Both the position numbers and the translations under genes were made by a program. From contig OZ316893.1 of assembly GCA_973895155.1 (NCBI GenBank), forward strand, positions 16,368,001 through 16,432,000: 64,000 nucleotides of DNA, in the 5' to 3' direction. The notes below the pieces were generated by a model, which worked only from the letters and a program-made list of their open reading frames with translations, had not been told where the DNA came from and ran no database searches. Numbering within the stretch: position 1 is the first letter of the stretch; the number at the start of each line of letters is the position of its first letter. Positions 33,093 to 45,332 of this stretch are shown one piece after another. Source of the stretch: Marsupella aquatica (Eukaryota > Marchantiophyta).

Positions 33093-36000
33093 TCATGGCA
33101 GCGGTGTCTGTTCCTCAGTGGACGCCCCCAACGCTTCCTCCTCAGCCACTGCCGTAGGTTCGTTCTCTGACAGATTACCTGCCCTTGATTGAGTCAACTC
33201 TCCATCGGCCTGACTGGGTCCACCCCCGGCATTGGCATCGGCATCGGCATTGGCATCGGCATTGGCTTCAACATCAGCCTCGGCTATGGCCTCAGCCTCG
33301 GCTATGGCCTCAGCCTCGGCTATGGCCTCAGCCTCGGCTATGGCCTCAGCCTCGGCTACGGCCTCAGCCTCGGCTATGGCCTCCCCTGCACACTCAAGTG
33401 GCGGATTGGGTACCTCGGCTTCATTACCGAGTATCCTGGCCTCGGCTTTATCATCCCCTTCTTCTAGGGTAGTTGGATCCTCCACCGTAACCCTGCCTGA
33501 GGTCGGTGCTGGGTTTACATCCTTGGTCACCACGGCCTGTGGAGCCGTATTACTCCTTGACCCTGACGGTTTCCGCTTCTTCTTCTTTTCTGGTTCGGCA
33601 GCTGGCCCCTTCCCCTTCCCACTTACTTTCGGCACTGGTGCAAATGGCACGGCTTGTCCTTCGGCCAGTACCACTCCTGGTAACTTAGTGGCCTCAATTT
33701 GAGTTGGCCCTGATGAAGCCAAGCACTTAAATACTGTAGCTTGTTTCTTCAGCCGCTCCGTTTGGTTGTCGGCTCGTCGTTGTAAGTTCTCTAGCTTCCG
33801 CGTGCTTTCCTCCAACTCTTCCTGCACTTCGTCCAGGTCCTTGTGGGCCTCCTCCAGCTCCTTCTGGGCTTCCTCCAATTCCTTTTTAAACGCAGCTCTC
33901 TCCTCTCGGGTCGCTCTTAACTCCTTGTCGAGCTCTGCAATGATGACAGACTCCATCTGGTTCATCTTGGCGTAAGTCTGATCGAGCATATTGTCCTTCT
34001 CACGCAGGTCGGCCTTGAAGCTGGCCGTCAGGGACGCAAGCTCCTGCTGCAGCGCAATGATCCCTTGATAGGATTTCCCTAACTCGGCCTCCTTCTGCTC
34101 AAGGGCTCTGCGGATAACCTCGAGCTCCCCCTTCAATGCCCTTTCCCTTCTCTGGGTCTCCGCCATGGCCCGGTTGTTGGTTGTTATGTGGGCCTCTTCT
34201 GCATCCCTCAGCTCTCGCTTCCACTTCTCCCGCTCCTTGATCGCATCGGCCAACTCTCCTTGGGTTCGAGTCAGTTTATTCTCGATAATCCGATTATCAG
34301 ACTGTGCGATATCCAATTGATCCTGCATGATATTTAGCTCATGCCGCTTAATCCGCAGCTCATCTTGGGCTTTCTTGGCCGCCCTCAGGTCTTTGATTTC
34401 GGCTTCCCTTGCCCTAAGCCGACGGATGACCTCGTCCTTCTTGCTTCTTTCCAAAGCCACCGCTTCTTCTAATTGGCGCTTCTCCAACATCTCCCTCTAA
34501 AAAAAGGGTCCTTGCTCCAACTCCTCCCCAAAGATGCTGAGCGCCAGCTCTCCACACATTTCCCCGTACTCCATGGCTCTATTTTTAGCATAGGTGGAGG
34601 AAGTAGAAGTCATCGGCATCATCCACCGCGGCTTGTGTTCCCAAGCCGCCTTGCGGATCTCTTCTATTGTGGCTGGAGGGATGCTTCGTTTTTTTGCAAG
34701 CTGCCTGATGTCCTCTGGCCATTCTCCTCCTGGTAAATCCTTTTCTCTAGCCAGGGCTGCCTCCTCTTCCTCCCTGATTCGCTCCTGAAATTCCTGTGCC
34801 GTCTGTTTTATGCCGTCAAAGCTCGGGGGAGCGACATCTGGTGGGGGAGACTCGGGGCTGCTCTGCTGGCTCGGGTCTCCTCGAAATACTCTTGGGAGCG
34901 TGGGGATGAACCGGCCACAGGTCCTTACTCCTGGAACATGATGATCCGACCCGTAGCCGGAGTCATCATTGCTGTAGTCCTCTACCGCCTCCTCCTCGGC
35001 TTGGACTACCGGCTTCTCCCGCTGTTCTCCTGGTTTTGTCGTGAACACGGCTTCACCTCTCACCGGTCTTGGTTCCTCCTCCGGCTTCCGTGTTGATCTC
35101 TTGTTCTCCTTGTCGCGGCCGGGAGCTACGGCCTCCTTCTCCTCGGCTTCGGGACTTGAGACTCCTACATACATCCGGACTCCCGGCTCGTGTTCCGGCC
35201 TCCTTCTCTCCTTGACCCCAGTAAAGGGGTTTTCCCTTGTAAGCCGGCTTAGGCCTACCTCAGGAGCAGTGTCCTGCATTGTTGCCGTTGCCGTTCTCTT
35301 TTCCTTCTCCAGCAATTTCAGTAGATTCTGCATGTCTGGTTGCTGCATCGGCAAGTCCTCCGTCCTTGGCCTAAACACCTGCTCGATTGTAGGACTGTTG
35401 GGCGGGTTGGGTTTCTCCGTTGCCGGCCTCTGTTCCGGAACCTCCTCTGGTGCCCTTGCCTATAGGGGAAGTACCGGGGCAAAGGTCTTACTTCGGGCAT
35501 ACCGGCATAGTAGCGGTACGTGATAGCCAAGCCGGGACACGCTTCCCTTGCCGATCACCAGCTGTTCCTCCTTCAAGATCTTCTTTAGTTGAGTGAGGAG
35601 GTAACCATTGTAGTCCCGGCTTGGGTCTGGCCTCTCTGCCAGATAGACCTGTGCCTTGCCGATCTCTGGTCTCGGCCAGTTGCAATGCATGGTCACCCGC
35701 AAGAAATCGATCATCTCTCCTATATGCGGGTTGGTGCAGGTGTTTCGGAAGAAGCCATTCTTTGTTGAAGGCCCGGGAAACAACCGGAACTCCTTGTCTG
35801 GCAAAGTCTTCCTGGTATCTACCTTGGTCTTATTGCCCTTCGGCAAGCCAAACACTTCGGCAATCACCTGGGGAGTGAGATAGAAATCCTTCCCATACAC
35901 CCTTGTGGAATTGGTCTCGGACTCCCATGATCCCACGAATTCTAGTAAGTCTGAATCCGGCACCTCCGGCTTTAGCCACGGTAACTTTACGAAGGCTTCC

Positions 36001-36896
36001 AAGCCGGATCCGGCCATGAAGCCCTGGTATTTCTGAGTCTGCATAGCCGTAAAGCATGCATCCTCCTCCCGTGCAAAGTATAATTGCACTTCCTCGGGGA
36101 GAATCGCTGCCCAGCCTTTCCAGGTGTCATCTCTTGTTGGAATGGCATTGATGGGGTCGACCTCCTCCTCCTTGGCTTCTCTCTGCCTCCTGCTCTGCTG
36201 TTCTGCTGGCTTTTTTGGTGCCGCCGATCTCGTTCTTTTTGCCGGGGTGGCCTCTTTGTTGTTGTTCCCCTTCCTCTTCATCTCGGCTGCCGTGGATGTC
36301 TCTCCTAGCACGGTTGCCTTTGTCCACCCCTCCGTGCTACCCTTCAACTCCCAGTGTATGTCATTGCAGTGTTTGATGGCTTCGCAGATGCCGACGACTC
36401 TGTCTTCGCAAAACAGCAGGTCGTCTAGCTCGTTGCCAGTAGGCGTCCACAGGAATTCAGCCTTGATGAGTTCTCCTCCTAAGAAGGCAGCTTTCTGCAG
36501 CTCCCACAATCGGGCGAGCTCCTGCCATTCTCGAGCTGCTCTCTCCGATTCTTCGTCCTCGTAAGTCCCAATGTACTCAGTTGCCCGTTCGAACAGGCAT
36601 CCCCAAAAATGTGCCGCTTGATTGACATTGCTCATACCCTTCTCGAGTTGATAGTCGGTATTTGTTCCCACCCTGAGCGCTTGCCTAAGCAGTTGACAGT
36701 AGTTGGCCGCCCGTAGTCGCCTGCCCAGTTCGTGCTTACAAATGAGCCACTATTCCTCGCGAGCGGTCCTTACCCCTCTCCTCCTCTGGTTCTCCCTCCC
36801 GTTGGTTACCCCTAGCTGCCGGCACTTAGCGTGCCCTAACCCTAATCGTGTTCTCTCCCCTGGCGTCCTTACTTCCGGCCTCGGCTCGGGTTCCAT
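33093..36896 (-). pseudogene. Copy B gag/plant-mobile-domain-like plus coiled-coil protein
   Basis: This is the best-preserved coding version. ATG 36894-36896 starts the leader. The piece 36671-35460 holds MSNVNQAAHFWGCLFER, the basic segment and the mobile-domain-like part (LTPQVIAEVFGLP, FFRNTCTNPHIGEM). 35378-34497 is a Pro/Glu/Arg-rich linker with GVRMYVG and VRTCGRFIPTLPRVFRGD, conserved in all copies. 34490-33093 is a long coiled coil (about residues 1-260 of that part, heptads rich in E, K, L, A) followed by an alanine/glutamate repeat tail. Stops at about 35460 and 34497 separate the three parts; in other copies the junctions differ, so one long polypeptide is ancestral. The domain order suggests a structural, gag-like protein. 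Confidence 0.75.
33225..33390. repeat. 18-bp tandem repeat in the copy B C-terminus
   Basis: The unit GGCCTCAGCCTCGGCTAT occurs about five times between 33290 and 33380, preceded by related 12-bp GGCATTGGCATC-type units. On the coding (minus) strand it gives repeated EAIAEA. Copies C and E have only one or two units, so it expanded in copy B. Confidence 0.85.
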
Positions 36897-37016
36897 AGTC
36901 ACCCTTAATTGTTTATATTTTCCTTATTTATGTAACTATACTAAGGTGTTTCTAGGGTACACTTCCCTTTTCTCCTTAAACTAGCCCAGTGATTCCTGGC
37001 TAGGCATCACATGTCC

Positions 37017-39346
37017 CAGCTTGGTTATCACATGCCGTTGTTATGCCGGTATGCCCAAAGCCAGATATTTGCCCCGGTACTGCCCCTGCAAGCAAGGGCA
37101 CCAGAGGAAGTTCCAGAACTGAGGTCGGCAACAGAGAAATCAAACCAGCCCGACAGTCCTACAATCGAGCAAGTGTTTAGGCCGAGGAAGGAGGACTTGC
37201 CGATGCAGCAACCAGGCATGTAGAATCTGCTGAAATTGCTTGAGAAGGAAAGAAGAACGGCAACGGCAACGGGGCCAGCACAAAATACTGCTTTCGAAGT
37301 TGGCCTTAGCCAACTTACCAGGGAAAACCCCTTTACCGGGGCCAAGGAGAGAAGGAGGCCGGAACACGAGCCGAGAGTCCGAATGTATGTAGGAGCTTCA
37401 AGTCCCGAAGCCGAGGAGAAGCAGCCCGAGGCCCCTGGTCACGACAGGGAGAAGATGAGATCAACGTGGAAGCCGGAGGATCCAAAACCCGTGATCTGTG
37501 GGGTTGTGTTCATGGCAGGACCAAGAGAACAGAGGGGGAAACCGGGAGTCCAAGCAGTGGAGGAGGCGATGGAGGACTACAGCAATGATAACTCCGGCTA
37601 TGGGTCGGATCATCATGTTCCAGGAATAAGGACCTGTGGCAGGTTCATCCCCACTCTTCCAAGAGTAATTTGAGGGGACCCCACCCAACAGAGCAGCCCC
37701 GAGTCCCCCCCCCACCAGATGTCGCTCCCCCGAGTTTTGACGGCATAAGACAGACGGCACAGGAGTTTCAGGAACGACTCAGAGAGGAAGAGAAGGCAGC
37801 CCTGGCTAGGGAGAACGATTTACCAGGAGGAGATTGGCCAGAGGACATCAGGCGGCTTGCCGAAAAAAGAAGCAACCCTCTTGCCACCATAGAAGAAATC
37901 CGCAAGGCGGCTTGGGAACAGAGGCCGAGGTGGTTGATGTCGATGACTTCTTCTTACTCCACCTATGCTAAAGATAGAGCCATGGACTACGGAGAGATGT
38001 GTGGGGAACTTGTGCTCAGCATCTTTGAGGAGGAGTTGGAGCAGGGACCCTTTTTCTAGAGGGAGATATTGGAGAAGCACCAATTAGAAGAAGCGGTGGC
38101 TTTGGAGAGAAGCAAGAAAGACGAGGTCATCCGACGGCTTAGGGAGAGGGAAGCCAAGGTAAAAGACCTAAAGGCGTCCAAGAAAGCCCAAGATGAGCTA
38201 CGGATTAAACGGCATGAGCTAAACATCATGCAGGGGCAGTTGGATACCGCGCAGTCTGATAATCAGATTATCAAGGATAAATTGACTCAGAGCCAAGGAG
38301 AGTTGGCCGAGGCGGTCAAAGATAGGGAGAAGTGGAAGCGAGAGCTGAGAGAGGAGGCCCACATAGCAGCCAATAACCGTGCCATGGCAGAGACTCAGAG
38401 AAGGGAGAGGGCGTTGAAAGGGGAACTCGAGGATATCCGCGGAGCCCTTGAGCAGAAGGAGGCCGAGTTAGGGAAATCCTATCAGGCGATTATCGTGCTG
38501 CGGCAGGAGCTCGCATCCATGACGGCCAGCTTCAAGGCCGACCTCCGCGAGAAAGACAACCAGCTCGACCAGACTTATCCCAAGATGAATAAAATGGAGT
38601 CTGAGGTCATGGCGGAGCTCGACAAGGAGCTGAGAGCAACCTAGGAGGAGAGGGCTACCTTAAAGAAAGAGTTGGAGGAAGCCCAGGAGGAGCTGAAGGA
38701 GGCAAGGAAGGACTTGGATGAATTGCAGGAGAAGTTGGAGGAAAGCACGCGGAAGATGGAGAACTTACAGCGGCGGGCCGACAACCAAATGGAGCGGCTG
38801 AAGAAACAGGCCGCAGTATTTAAGTGTTTGGCTTTCTCAGGACCAACTCCAATTTGGGCAACCAAGTTACCTGGTGTAGTACTGGGCGAAGGAGAAGCTG
38901 AGACACTCGCACCGGTGCCGGAGGTAAGTGGCAAGGGGAAGGGGCCAGCTGCCAAACCAAAGAAGAAGAAGAAGCGGAAACCTTCTGGGTCAGGGAGTAC
39001 TACGGCTCCTCGAGCCGTCGTGACCAAGGAGGTAAACCCAACACCAACCTCCGGCATGGTCACGACAATGGATCCACCTGTCAAGGAAGGTGGGGATGGC
39101 AAGGCCGAGGCCGGGACAACTATTGATGAAGCCGTGGTAGCAAACCCACCACTAGAGCCAACCGAGGAAACCATAGCCAGGGAAGCCGTGGCCGAGACTG
39201 ATGCTGAAGCTGAAGGTGGACCCAATCAGGCCGATGAAGAGTTGACTCGGTCCGGGGCAGGTAATCTGTCAGAGGAAGGACCGACGGCAGTGGCTGCGGG
39301 GGAAGCGTTGGGGGCGTCCATTGAGGATCCACCACCGGTGTCGTGA
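37017..39346 (+). pseudogene. Copy A protein, C-terminal half
   Basis: It continues the 30836-32183 frame beyond copy B: RYAQSQIFAPVLPLQ, then TIEQVFRPRKEDLPMQQPGM, a TAG at 37221-37223, the linker with RMYVGASSPEAEE and RTCGRFIPTLPRV, a frameshift/stop at 37671-37673, then HSTYAK-type sequence. The coiled coil starts around 38069 (MEKHQLEEAVALERSKKDE) and is cut by TAG at 38642-38644. It ends with a Pro/Glu/Ala tail at 39346. The order is the same as in copies B and E. Confidence 0.75.
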
Positions 39347-40266
39347 CGATGCAAGGGCGCCATTCCTTTTAGGAAGGGTGGACGTGGAGGTAGGAGGCGT
39401 GAGTGGGCAGGGCGGGCTCGGATCTCCAAGTTTAGGCTGAGGATCAGGACCAGGAGACAGCCCTGACACTTAGATTAGTGGGATTGTGGATCCACTGGTA
39501 GGAGCAACACTTGTACTCCTGCCTCGCTGTACATAGGTAGATTGCAGTTAGGTAGATTACAGGTAGGATAGATTAAGCTTATGCTGCTAAGAATTGGCGG
39601 ATCCACTACCAGGATAAGTACCTGGGCAACTGGGAGTCCAAGGCCTCTTCTTTAGCAAGTTTTTAGTTGCACTAGCAGGGCTAGGATCAAGTAGTAAGAG
39701 AAGCTCTCGGTTAGTTATACAGTGACCCTTGTGTATTTTCATGTTTCCTCATGCCTAAGAGCTTAATAGAGATGGCCTCACAACTTAGTTCGCAGAACTT
39801 GTGTATGAGATGTACTGTTTGTATGGCAAGTGCATGGTATAACTCAGTCAGAAGGAGTCATTTTGCTATTTGTGTGTCGCATTAACTTGTGTGAAGAGTG
39901 CCCACATCAACTAATAGATGAAGGGAAGTAAGCAAGGGAGTGAGAGTTGGATGTGTCGAGCTGAGAGAGGTCTTAGCGGCTTAACCAAGCCAATTGGGGA
40001 TCATTCCGGCGGCGAAATCCAAATATACCTAAAGAAAAGGAGGGGAATACAAGGGAAGGCCTAGATTAGGCCGGCTACGTATCTCATGACCCGATGAAGG
40101 ATCTGTCCAGTATATGTGTGTAAAATGTTAATAGTAGTAGTAGAAGGAAGTTAGCAGCGTCCCATGCCGCTAAGCCGCGGAAACGGCCTCGCCGAGGACG
40201 AAACCTGCGAGTATCGGCCTGCATAGGGGGGTTTCTTGGGTTTGGGGATCCATGGGACGCACCACA
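39347..40266 (+). other. Copy A 3' non-coding region with conserved stem-loops
   Basis: It shares near-identical sequence with 33090-32189 (copy B) and 52420-51549 (copy E). It contains the module ATTCCGGCGGCGAAAT near 40003-40018, followed by ATACCT, and the GCGGCTTAACCAAGCC hairpin at about 39976-39991. Confidence 0.8.
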
Positions 40267-43200
40267 AAGACCATGCTACAATTGCCAACTACAACAGTGA
40301 GTTATTTCGTATCACCTCACAGCTAGCAGTGTGCGATCACCCTGTAACAGACGAAGAACAAATCAAGAAGACGCTATCGACATTTCATGCTACAAACCTG
40401 GTACTCTCGGCACAATACCGTAACATGAACTTTACCAGATATTCTGAACTAATCGCTTACATGCTATTAGCAGAAAAGCACCAGATCTTGCTCCTTGAAA
40501 ACGCCAAAACTTGACCACCCGGCAGTGCTGCACCACCAACCAAGACCGAGACCCACTTCAACAGAGGAGAAGGCAGCACTAGAGGCAGAGGCATAAGTTT
40601 CTATGGCGGCAGAGGACGTTCGATAGGAAGAGGACGAGGCCGCTTCGACCGGGACATGGGCAGGAGCAACGACTGGCAAACATCACCGGGACGAACCTGG
40701 AACCGGAGAGGCAACAGAGGACAAGGCCGCAGCTTCGTTCGTGGCAGAGGTCGAGGCTACCTCACCTACAACAGAGATAAGTCTGACACTCCCACCTGTT
40801 TTAGATGTGGAACTAAAGGTCACACACAAAAAGATTGTCGTGCCCCTGCCCACTTAGTGAAGCTATATCAAGATAATTTGCATCAACTAGGCCTCGGACG
40901 TCACAGAAATTTCCTAGAGGCACCCAATGAAATTGACCAGTATGTAGTCTCTTCACCTTTACCTGAGGTTCATACTGTTAGTTTACAAAGCGACCTCCCT
41001 GCCGATCCTGCTCCCACACATTGTATTGTGGACAGCGGAACATCCCACTCGATACTACGCCACAAGAAATACTTCACCAAGATCATTCGATCCAATCGCC
41101 CTGTCACAACCATCACTGGACAGAATCACATTGAAGAAGGCAATGGCCCAGCCATAGTCCAATTTCCTGGAGGAACAACCATCCGCATTCGATCAGCCAT
41201 ATACGCCCCTACAGCCACCCACAACTTGATAAGTTTTTGTGATATACGGGACAACAACCTACACATCCATACCAGCAAACAAGATCGACAGGAGGTACTG
41301 CACATTTTGGCCAAAACTAATACATGACTCATAATCAAAGAGACCCTGTTAAACCATCCTCCTGGCCTCTATATCACTCACATATATTCATATCACACAG
41401 AAAAGGCAACCAGAACACTCACAGACCAATGGCATCTCTGCCTTGGTCATCCGGGCACCACCATGTACCACAGAATCATTCAGGACATAGTCGGCATCCC
41501 ACTTGGCGTACACCCGTCCCAAAGTAAACAAATCTGCACAGCATGTTCCCAGGGTAAACTTGTCATCCGCCCCTCCATTGACAAAACCATATATTCTATA
41601 CCCCAATTCCTTGAACGCCTACATGCCGATGTGTGCGGCCCTATAGACCCCCCATCAGGCCCCTTATGATACTTCCTAGTACTCATTGATGCTTCCTCCA
41701 AATGGTCCCAAGTCTCCTTGCTATCAACTAGAAACCTTGTATTTTCTCGGATACTGTCCAACATACTGAAACTAAGATCACAATTTCCAGACCATCCAAT
41801 CCGCACCCTGCGAGTCGATAATGCCGGTGAATTCACATCCCGAACATTTGACACATACTGCGAAACTGCAGGGATCGATGTTCAGTATCCTGTCCCCCAT
41901 GTACACTTCCAAAATGGAATAGCTGAGTCCTTAATCAAGCGACTGTAGATGATAGCCAGACCTTTACTGCTACAGACCAATTTACCTATATCAGCATGGG
42001 GTCATGCCATCAGACATGCCTCCTCCCTCATCAGATACAGACCATCTGCCTATAACAAGTACACCCCACACCATTTATTGTTTGGGATCCCACCTGATGT
42101 CTCTCACCTTCGCATCTTCGGCTGCTTGGTACTGGTCCCCATTTTGGGACCCAAACGCACCAAGATGGGCCCACAGAGACAACAAGGGATATATGTAGGA
42201 TTTGACTCACCATTGATTATTCGGTACTTAGAACCATCTACAGCAGATCTATTCAAGGCACGGTTCCTTGATTGTGATTTTATTGAAGATGATTTCCCCA
42301 AATTAATGGAGAACCAGACATCAAGTCCCCTTGTCCATACTCCGGAATTACAATGGCAGTTAAAACCCCCCTTCCAGCATGACCCACGGACAGTCCAAAC
42401 CGAAGCAGAAGTACAGAAAATCCTCCACCTTCAACAAATGTTAGAGAAACTCCCAGACGCCTTTAATGATGCAGCAAATGTCACTCAGTCCTTAACACCA
42501 GCTGCCAATGCACCAGCACGAATCCAACCCACTCGACTAGCTACCGAAGCCCCCCCTAAGGCAAAAAGGGGCAGACCACTAGGCTCAAAAGATAGCCAAC
42601 CCAGGCAACGCCGGACCACAGCTGTTGTACCTACAGCCCTAAGACCCACACCTGCACCCCCTGGACCTCAACCAACTTTAGTTAACGACAATGATGAAAT
42701 AGCCATCCAATATATGCATTCAGGCAAAGTCTGGAAACGAGAAACCACTACCATAGATGATGCATTTGCATATATGATATCAGAAGAGATAACCAATGAT
42801 ACTCCAGATCCATTGACAGTAACAGAATGTCAATCTCGTCCAGACTGGCCCCAATGGGAAGCGGCTATTAACTCTGAACTTGACTCTTTGATCAAACGCC
42901 AGGTTTTTGGACCAATCACTCTAGCTCCCACCCACAGCCATCTGACCGGCTACAGATTCATCTTCGTCCAAAAGAGAAATGCCAAGGGCGAAGTAGTTAG
43001 ATATAAGGCCAGACTAGTGGCGAAGGGCTACACCCAAATCCCAGGTCAAGACTATGACCTGACACATTCCCCAGTGATGGACTCAATTACATACCGCTAC
43101 ATGATAGCGTTTGCTTTACTACACAAGCTAGTCATGCACATCCTGGATGTAATAACAGCTTACCTGTATGGCATGCTAGATACCAAAATTTACATGAAAG

Positions 43201-45113
43201 CTCCTCCAGAGCTTCTCAATAGATTGTCTTTCCATATTCAGGGGGAGAAGTCAGGCATATCAGTCCAATCACTACGATCTGGCATGATCCAGATGGCTCC
43301 TACTGAGCCCTTAATTGTGCAAATTACAAATTCAGGACCTACTGTCCGCTCTGGTGGGCTATACCCACCACATACTCCACAGCAAGTGCCTACTGCATGC
43401 AGCAAGAGACCTCAAATGGAATATGCCATACAAATCTTGCGTTTAATGTACGGCCTAAAGCAGAGTGGTTGGATGTGGTATAAACGATTCCAAGCTGAAA
43501 TGTTAGCTTTGGGATTTATAAATGATGAGCTAGCACCCTGTCTATTTCTAAAATCTCAGGCAGAGGAATTTGTCATAATAGCTATCTATGTAGATGACCT
43601 GAATATATTCGGGACACCACAACTCACAGCCCATACACTCAGTATTCTGAAGGGCACATTCGAAATGAGGGACCTTGGTCCACCTAACTTCTGCCTTGGC
43701 ATTCAGTTCGACTACCTGCACAATGGTATTCTGATTAGTCAATCTACTTACACAGAGAAGATTTTACGATAGTTCAATATGCAAGTAGCTCACCCTGTCA
43801 GCACACCAATGGAGCTTCGCTCCTTAGACACTAACAAAGATATGTTCAGAAGGCGCGGCGAAACAGAACCTCTTCTTGGATCAGACAAACCCTACCTATC
43901 TACCATTGGTGCCCTTATGTATTTGGCTAATCAGACTCGTCTCGACATCTCTTTTGCTATCAACTTATTGGCCAGACATAGTTCTCAACCAACCATCCGC
44001 CATTGGAATGGGCTGAAAAGGATTTTTCGATACCTGAAGGGCACAGTCGACGTTGGTCTATTTTTCTGAAAGATGCTGAAGACAAATTGATTGGATTTGC
44101 AGATGCCGGCTACCTCTCTGACCCTGGAGATGCCAAATCACAAACAGGGTACGTTTTTATTCAAGGTGGCACTGCAATTTCGTGGCGAAGCTCCAAGCAA
44201 ACACTAACCACAACATCCTCTAATCATGCAGAAATCATAGCTCTGTATGAAGCCTGCAAAGAATGTGTATGGTTATGCAGCATGCTCCATCACATCCACA
44301 AGCACACTGGTCTCCAACAATTTCAAAAGCCCACTACTATTTACGAAGACAACCGCCCCTGTGTGGATCAAATTGCTCATGGCTTCATAAAAGGTGACAG
44401 AATTAAACACATCTCACCGAAATTCTTTTATACACATGAACAGCACGGTGATCAAATTCAGGTCGAATGGATACCCAGCCGAGACAACCGAGCAGACTTA
44501 TTCACAAAGCCATTACCACCAATTTTGCATAAGGAACATTCATACAGCATTGGCATGAGAAGCCTATCCACACTGCACACAGAGCAAACATGACCATTGC
44601 GATCCGCCTCCATCTTCTGCACGATTATAGAAGACACAACAGCCATTACCACTCAAGATGCATTTGCATGTTCACCTTGGCCTATCAAGAACGCATCCAT
44701 CGAAGCACATGATTGTTTGCTAAACAAGAATCAAAGATATCCATGCTGCAGCCATTTACCTTCACCGTCTATACGAAAATAATGAAGCATTACACATGGA
44801 GACGCAGCGACCCGTCATCTCCATGCTAAACTCCTTCCCTTCGTAAAAAGACATAACATAAGCCAGTTTTAGGTCGCATACCTTATTAGGAACGCTGCAG
44901 CGCAATACTCTTAGTTTTCTTTTCTACTTTGCATCTACATTTCAATACGGACCCATGCAATGTACAGAGTGGTGGTACTCTTTCCCCCAGAAGAAAGCGG
45001 GGGGTTTTAATGAGACCACACTCTCCTTATGGGTACCAAAATAATCCACCTAGGGTTAGTATTACTCCTTAAGATGGTTACTTTATTATGCTATTCAAGT
45101 AACCAAGGGGGAG

Positions 45114-45314
45114 TGTTGTAATATGGAGTTAACACTAACCCGAGTCATGGTAGTACGGTTAGTTAGTCCTAACTAACCGAAGCTTAGGTTGTTACTAACA
45201 AACCTAACCGCATGTAATAGATCGAGTCCTTAGGGACTCTATAAGGTAATGGAAGTTGGAGGGAACCTCCAGTTGTTGGCGTATGTTCTACTCTCATCTT
45301 CTTGTCTCTAAATA
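45114..45314 (+). repeat. Copia 3' LTR
   Basis: It starts TGTTGTAATATGG directly after the polypurine tract AAGGGGGAG and ends CTCTAAATA before the duplication CCATC. Confidence 0.9.
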
Positions 45315-45332
45315 CCATCCCCTTTGTCAAGG

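Larger units (their letters stand above)
32189..37011 (-). mobile_element. TGTG/CACA family, copy B, full length, nested in copy A
   Basis: 4,823 bp on the minus strand, with the 5' end at 37011 (TGTGATGCCTAGCCAGG) and the 3' end at 32189 (GGGACGCACCACA). A perfect duplication TGTCC lies at 32184-32188 and 37012-37016. It splits the copy A reading between GSVS and RLGYH, where the two halves rejoin. The ends are TG...CA, but 5' and 3' termini share only a short imperfect inverted match, not a long repeat. Confidence 0.93.
30721..40266 (+). mobile_element. TGTG/CACA family, copy A, interrupted by copy B
   Basis: It begins TGTGATGCCTAACCAGG and ends GGGACGCACCACA. A 5-bp duplication AAGAC flanks it (30716-30720 and 40267-40271), within the Copia gag frame. 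Without copy B and its duplication it is about 4.72 kb. The 3' kilobase (39350-40266) is non-coding and matches the 3' parts of copies B and E. Confidence 0.92.
30397..44593 (+). pseudogene. Copia gag-pol, split by copy A and by stops
   Basis: Gag starts at ATG 30397 and runs to 30720. It resumes exactly in frame at 40272 once copy A and one 5-bp duplication are removed. A zinc knuckle CFRCGTKGHTQKDC lies at 40797-40840, and the protease DSGTSHS near 41030. The integrase HHCC region spans 41430-41545, followed by HADVCGP, VDNAGEF and NGIAES (41620-41930). RT motifs include VAKGYTQIPGQDY and YVDD (43588-43599), and RNase H lies at 44090-44400. Stops break the frame at 40512-40514, 41325-41327, 41667-41669, 41946-41948 and 43770-43772, plus two in gag (30598-30600 and 30643-30645). 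One frameshift lies near 44066. All other spacing is intact, so decay is by point changes. The RT region has an unusually long spacer (see findings). Confidence 0.9.
29772..45314 (+). mobile_element. Ty1/Copia LTR retrotransposon, interrupted by nested copy A
   Basis: Nearly identical LTRs lie at 29772-29972 and 45114-45314, starting TGTTGTAATATGG. A 5-bp duplication CCATC flanks the element (29767-29771 and 45315-45319). A polypurine tract AAGGGGGAG lies directly before the 3' LTR (45105-45113). Sequence after the 5' LTR (CGTTATCAGCACGAG) is where a primer site is expected. Without copy A the element is about 6.0 kb, normal for Copia. The gene order gag, protease, integrase, RT, RNase H is the Copia order. 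Confidence 0.93.

Noticed and set aside
33225-33390. CRISPR-like regular repeat
   Set aside because: The units are directly adjacent without spacers and code for a peptide repeat; the genome is a plant's.
33185-33702. Plus-strand glycine/alanine/serine-rich ORFs
   Set aside because: Antisense shadows of the copy B coiled-coil and EAIAEA tail.
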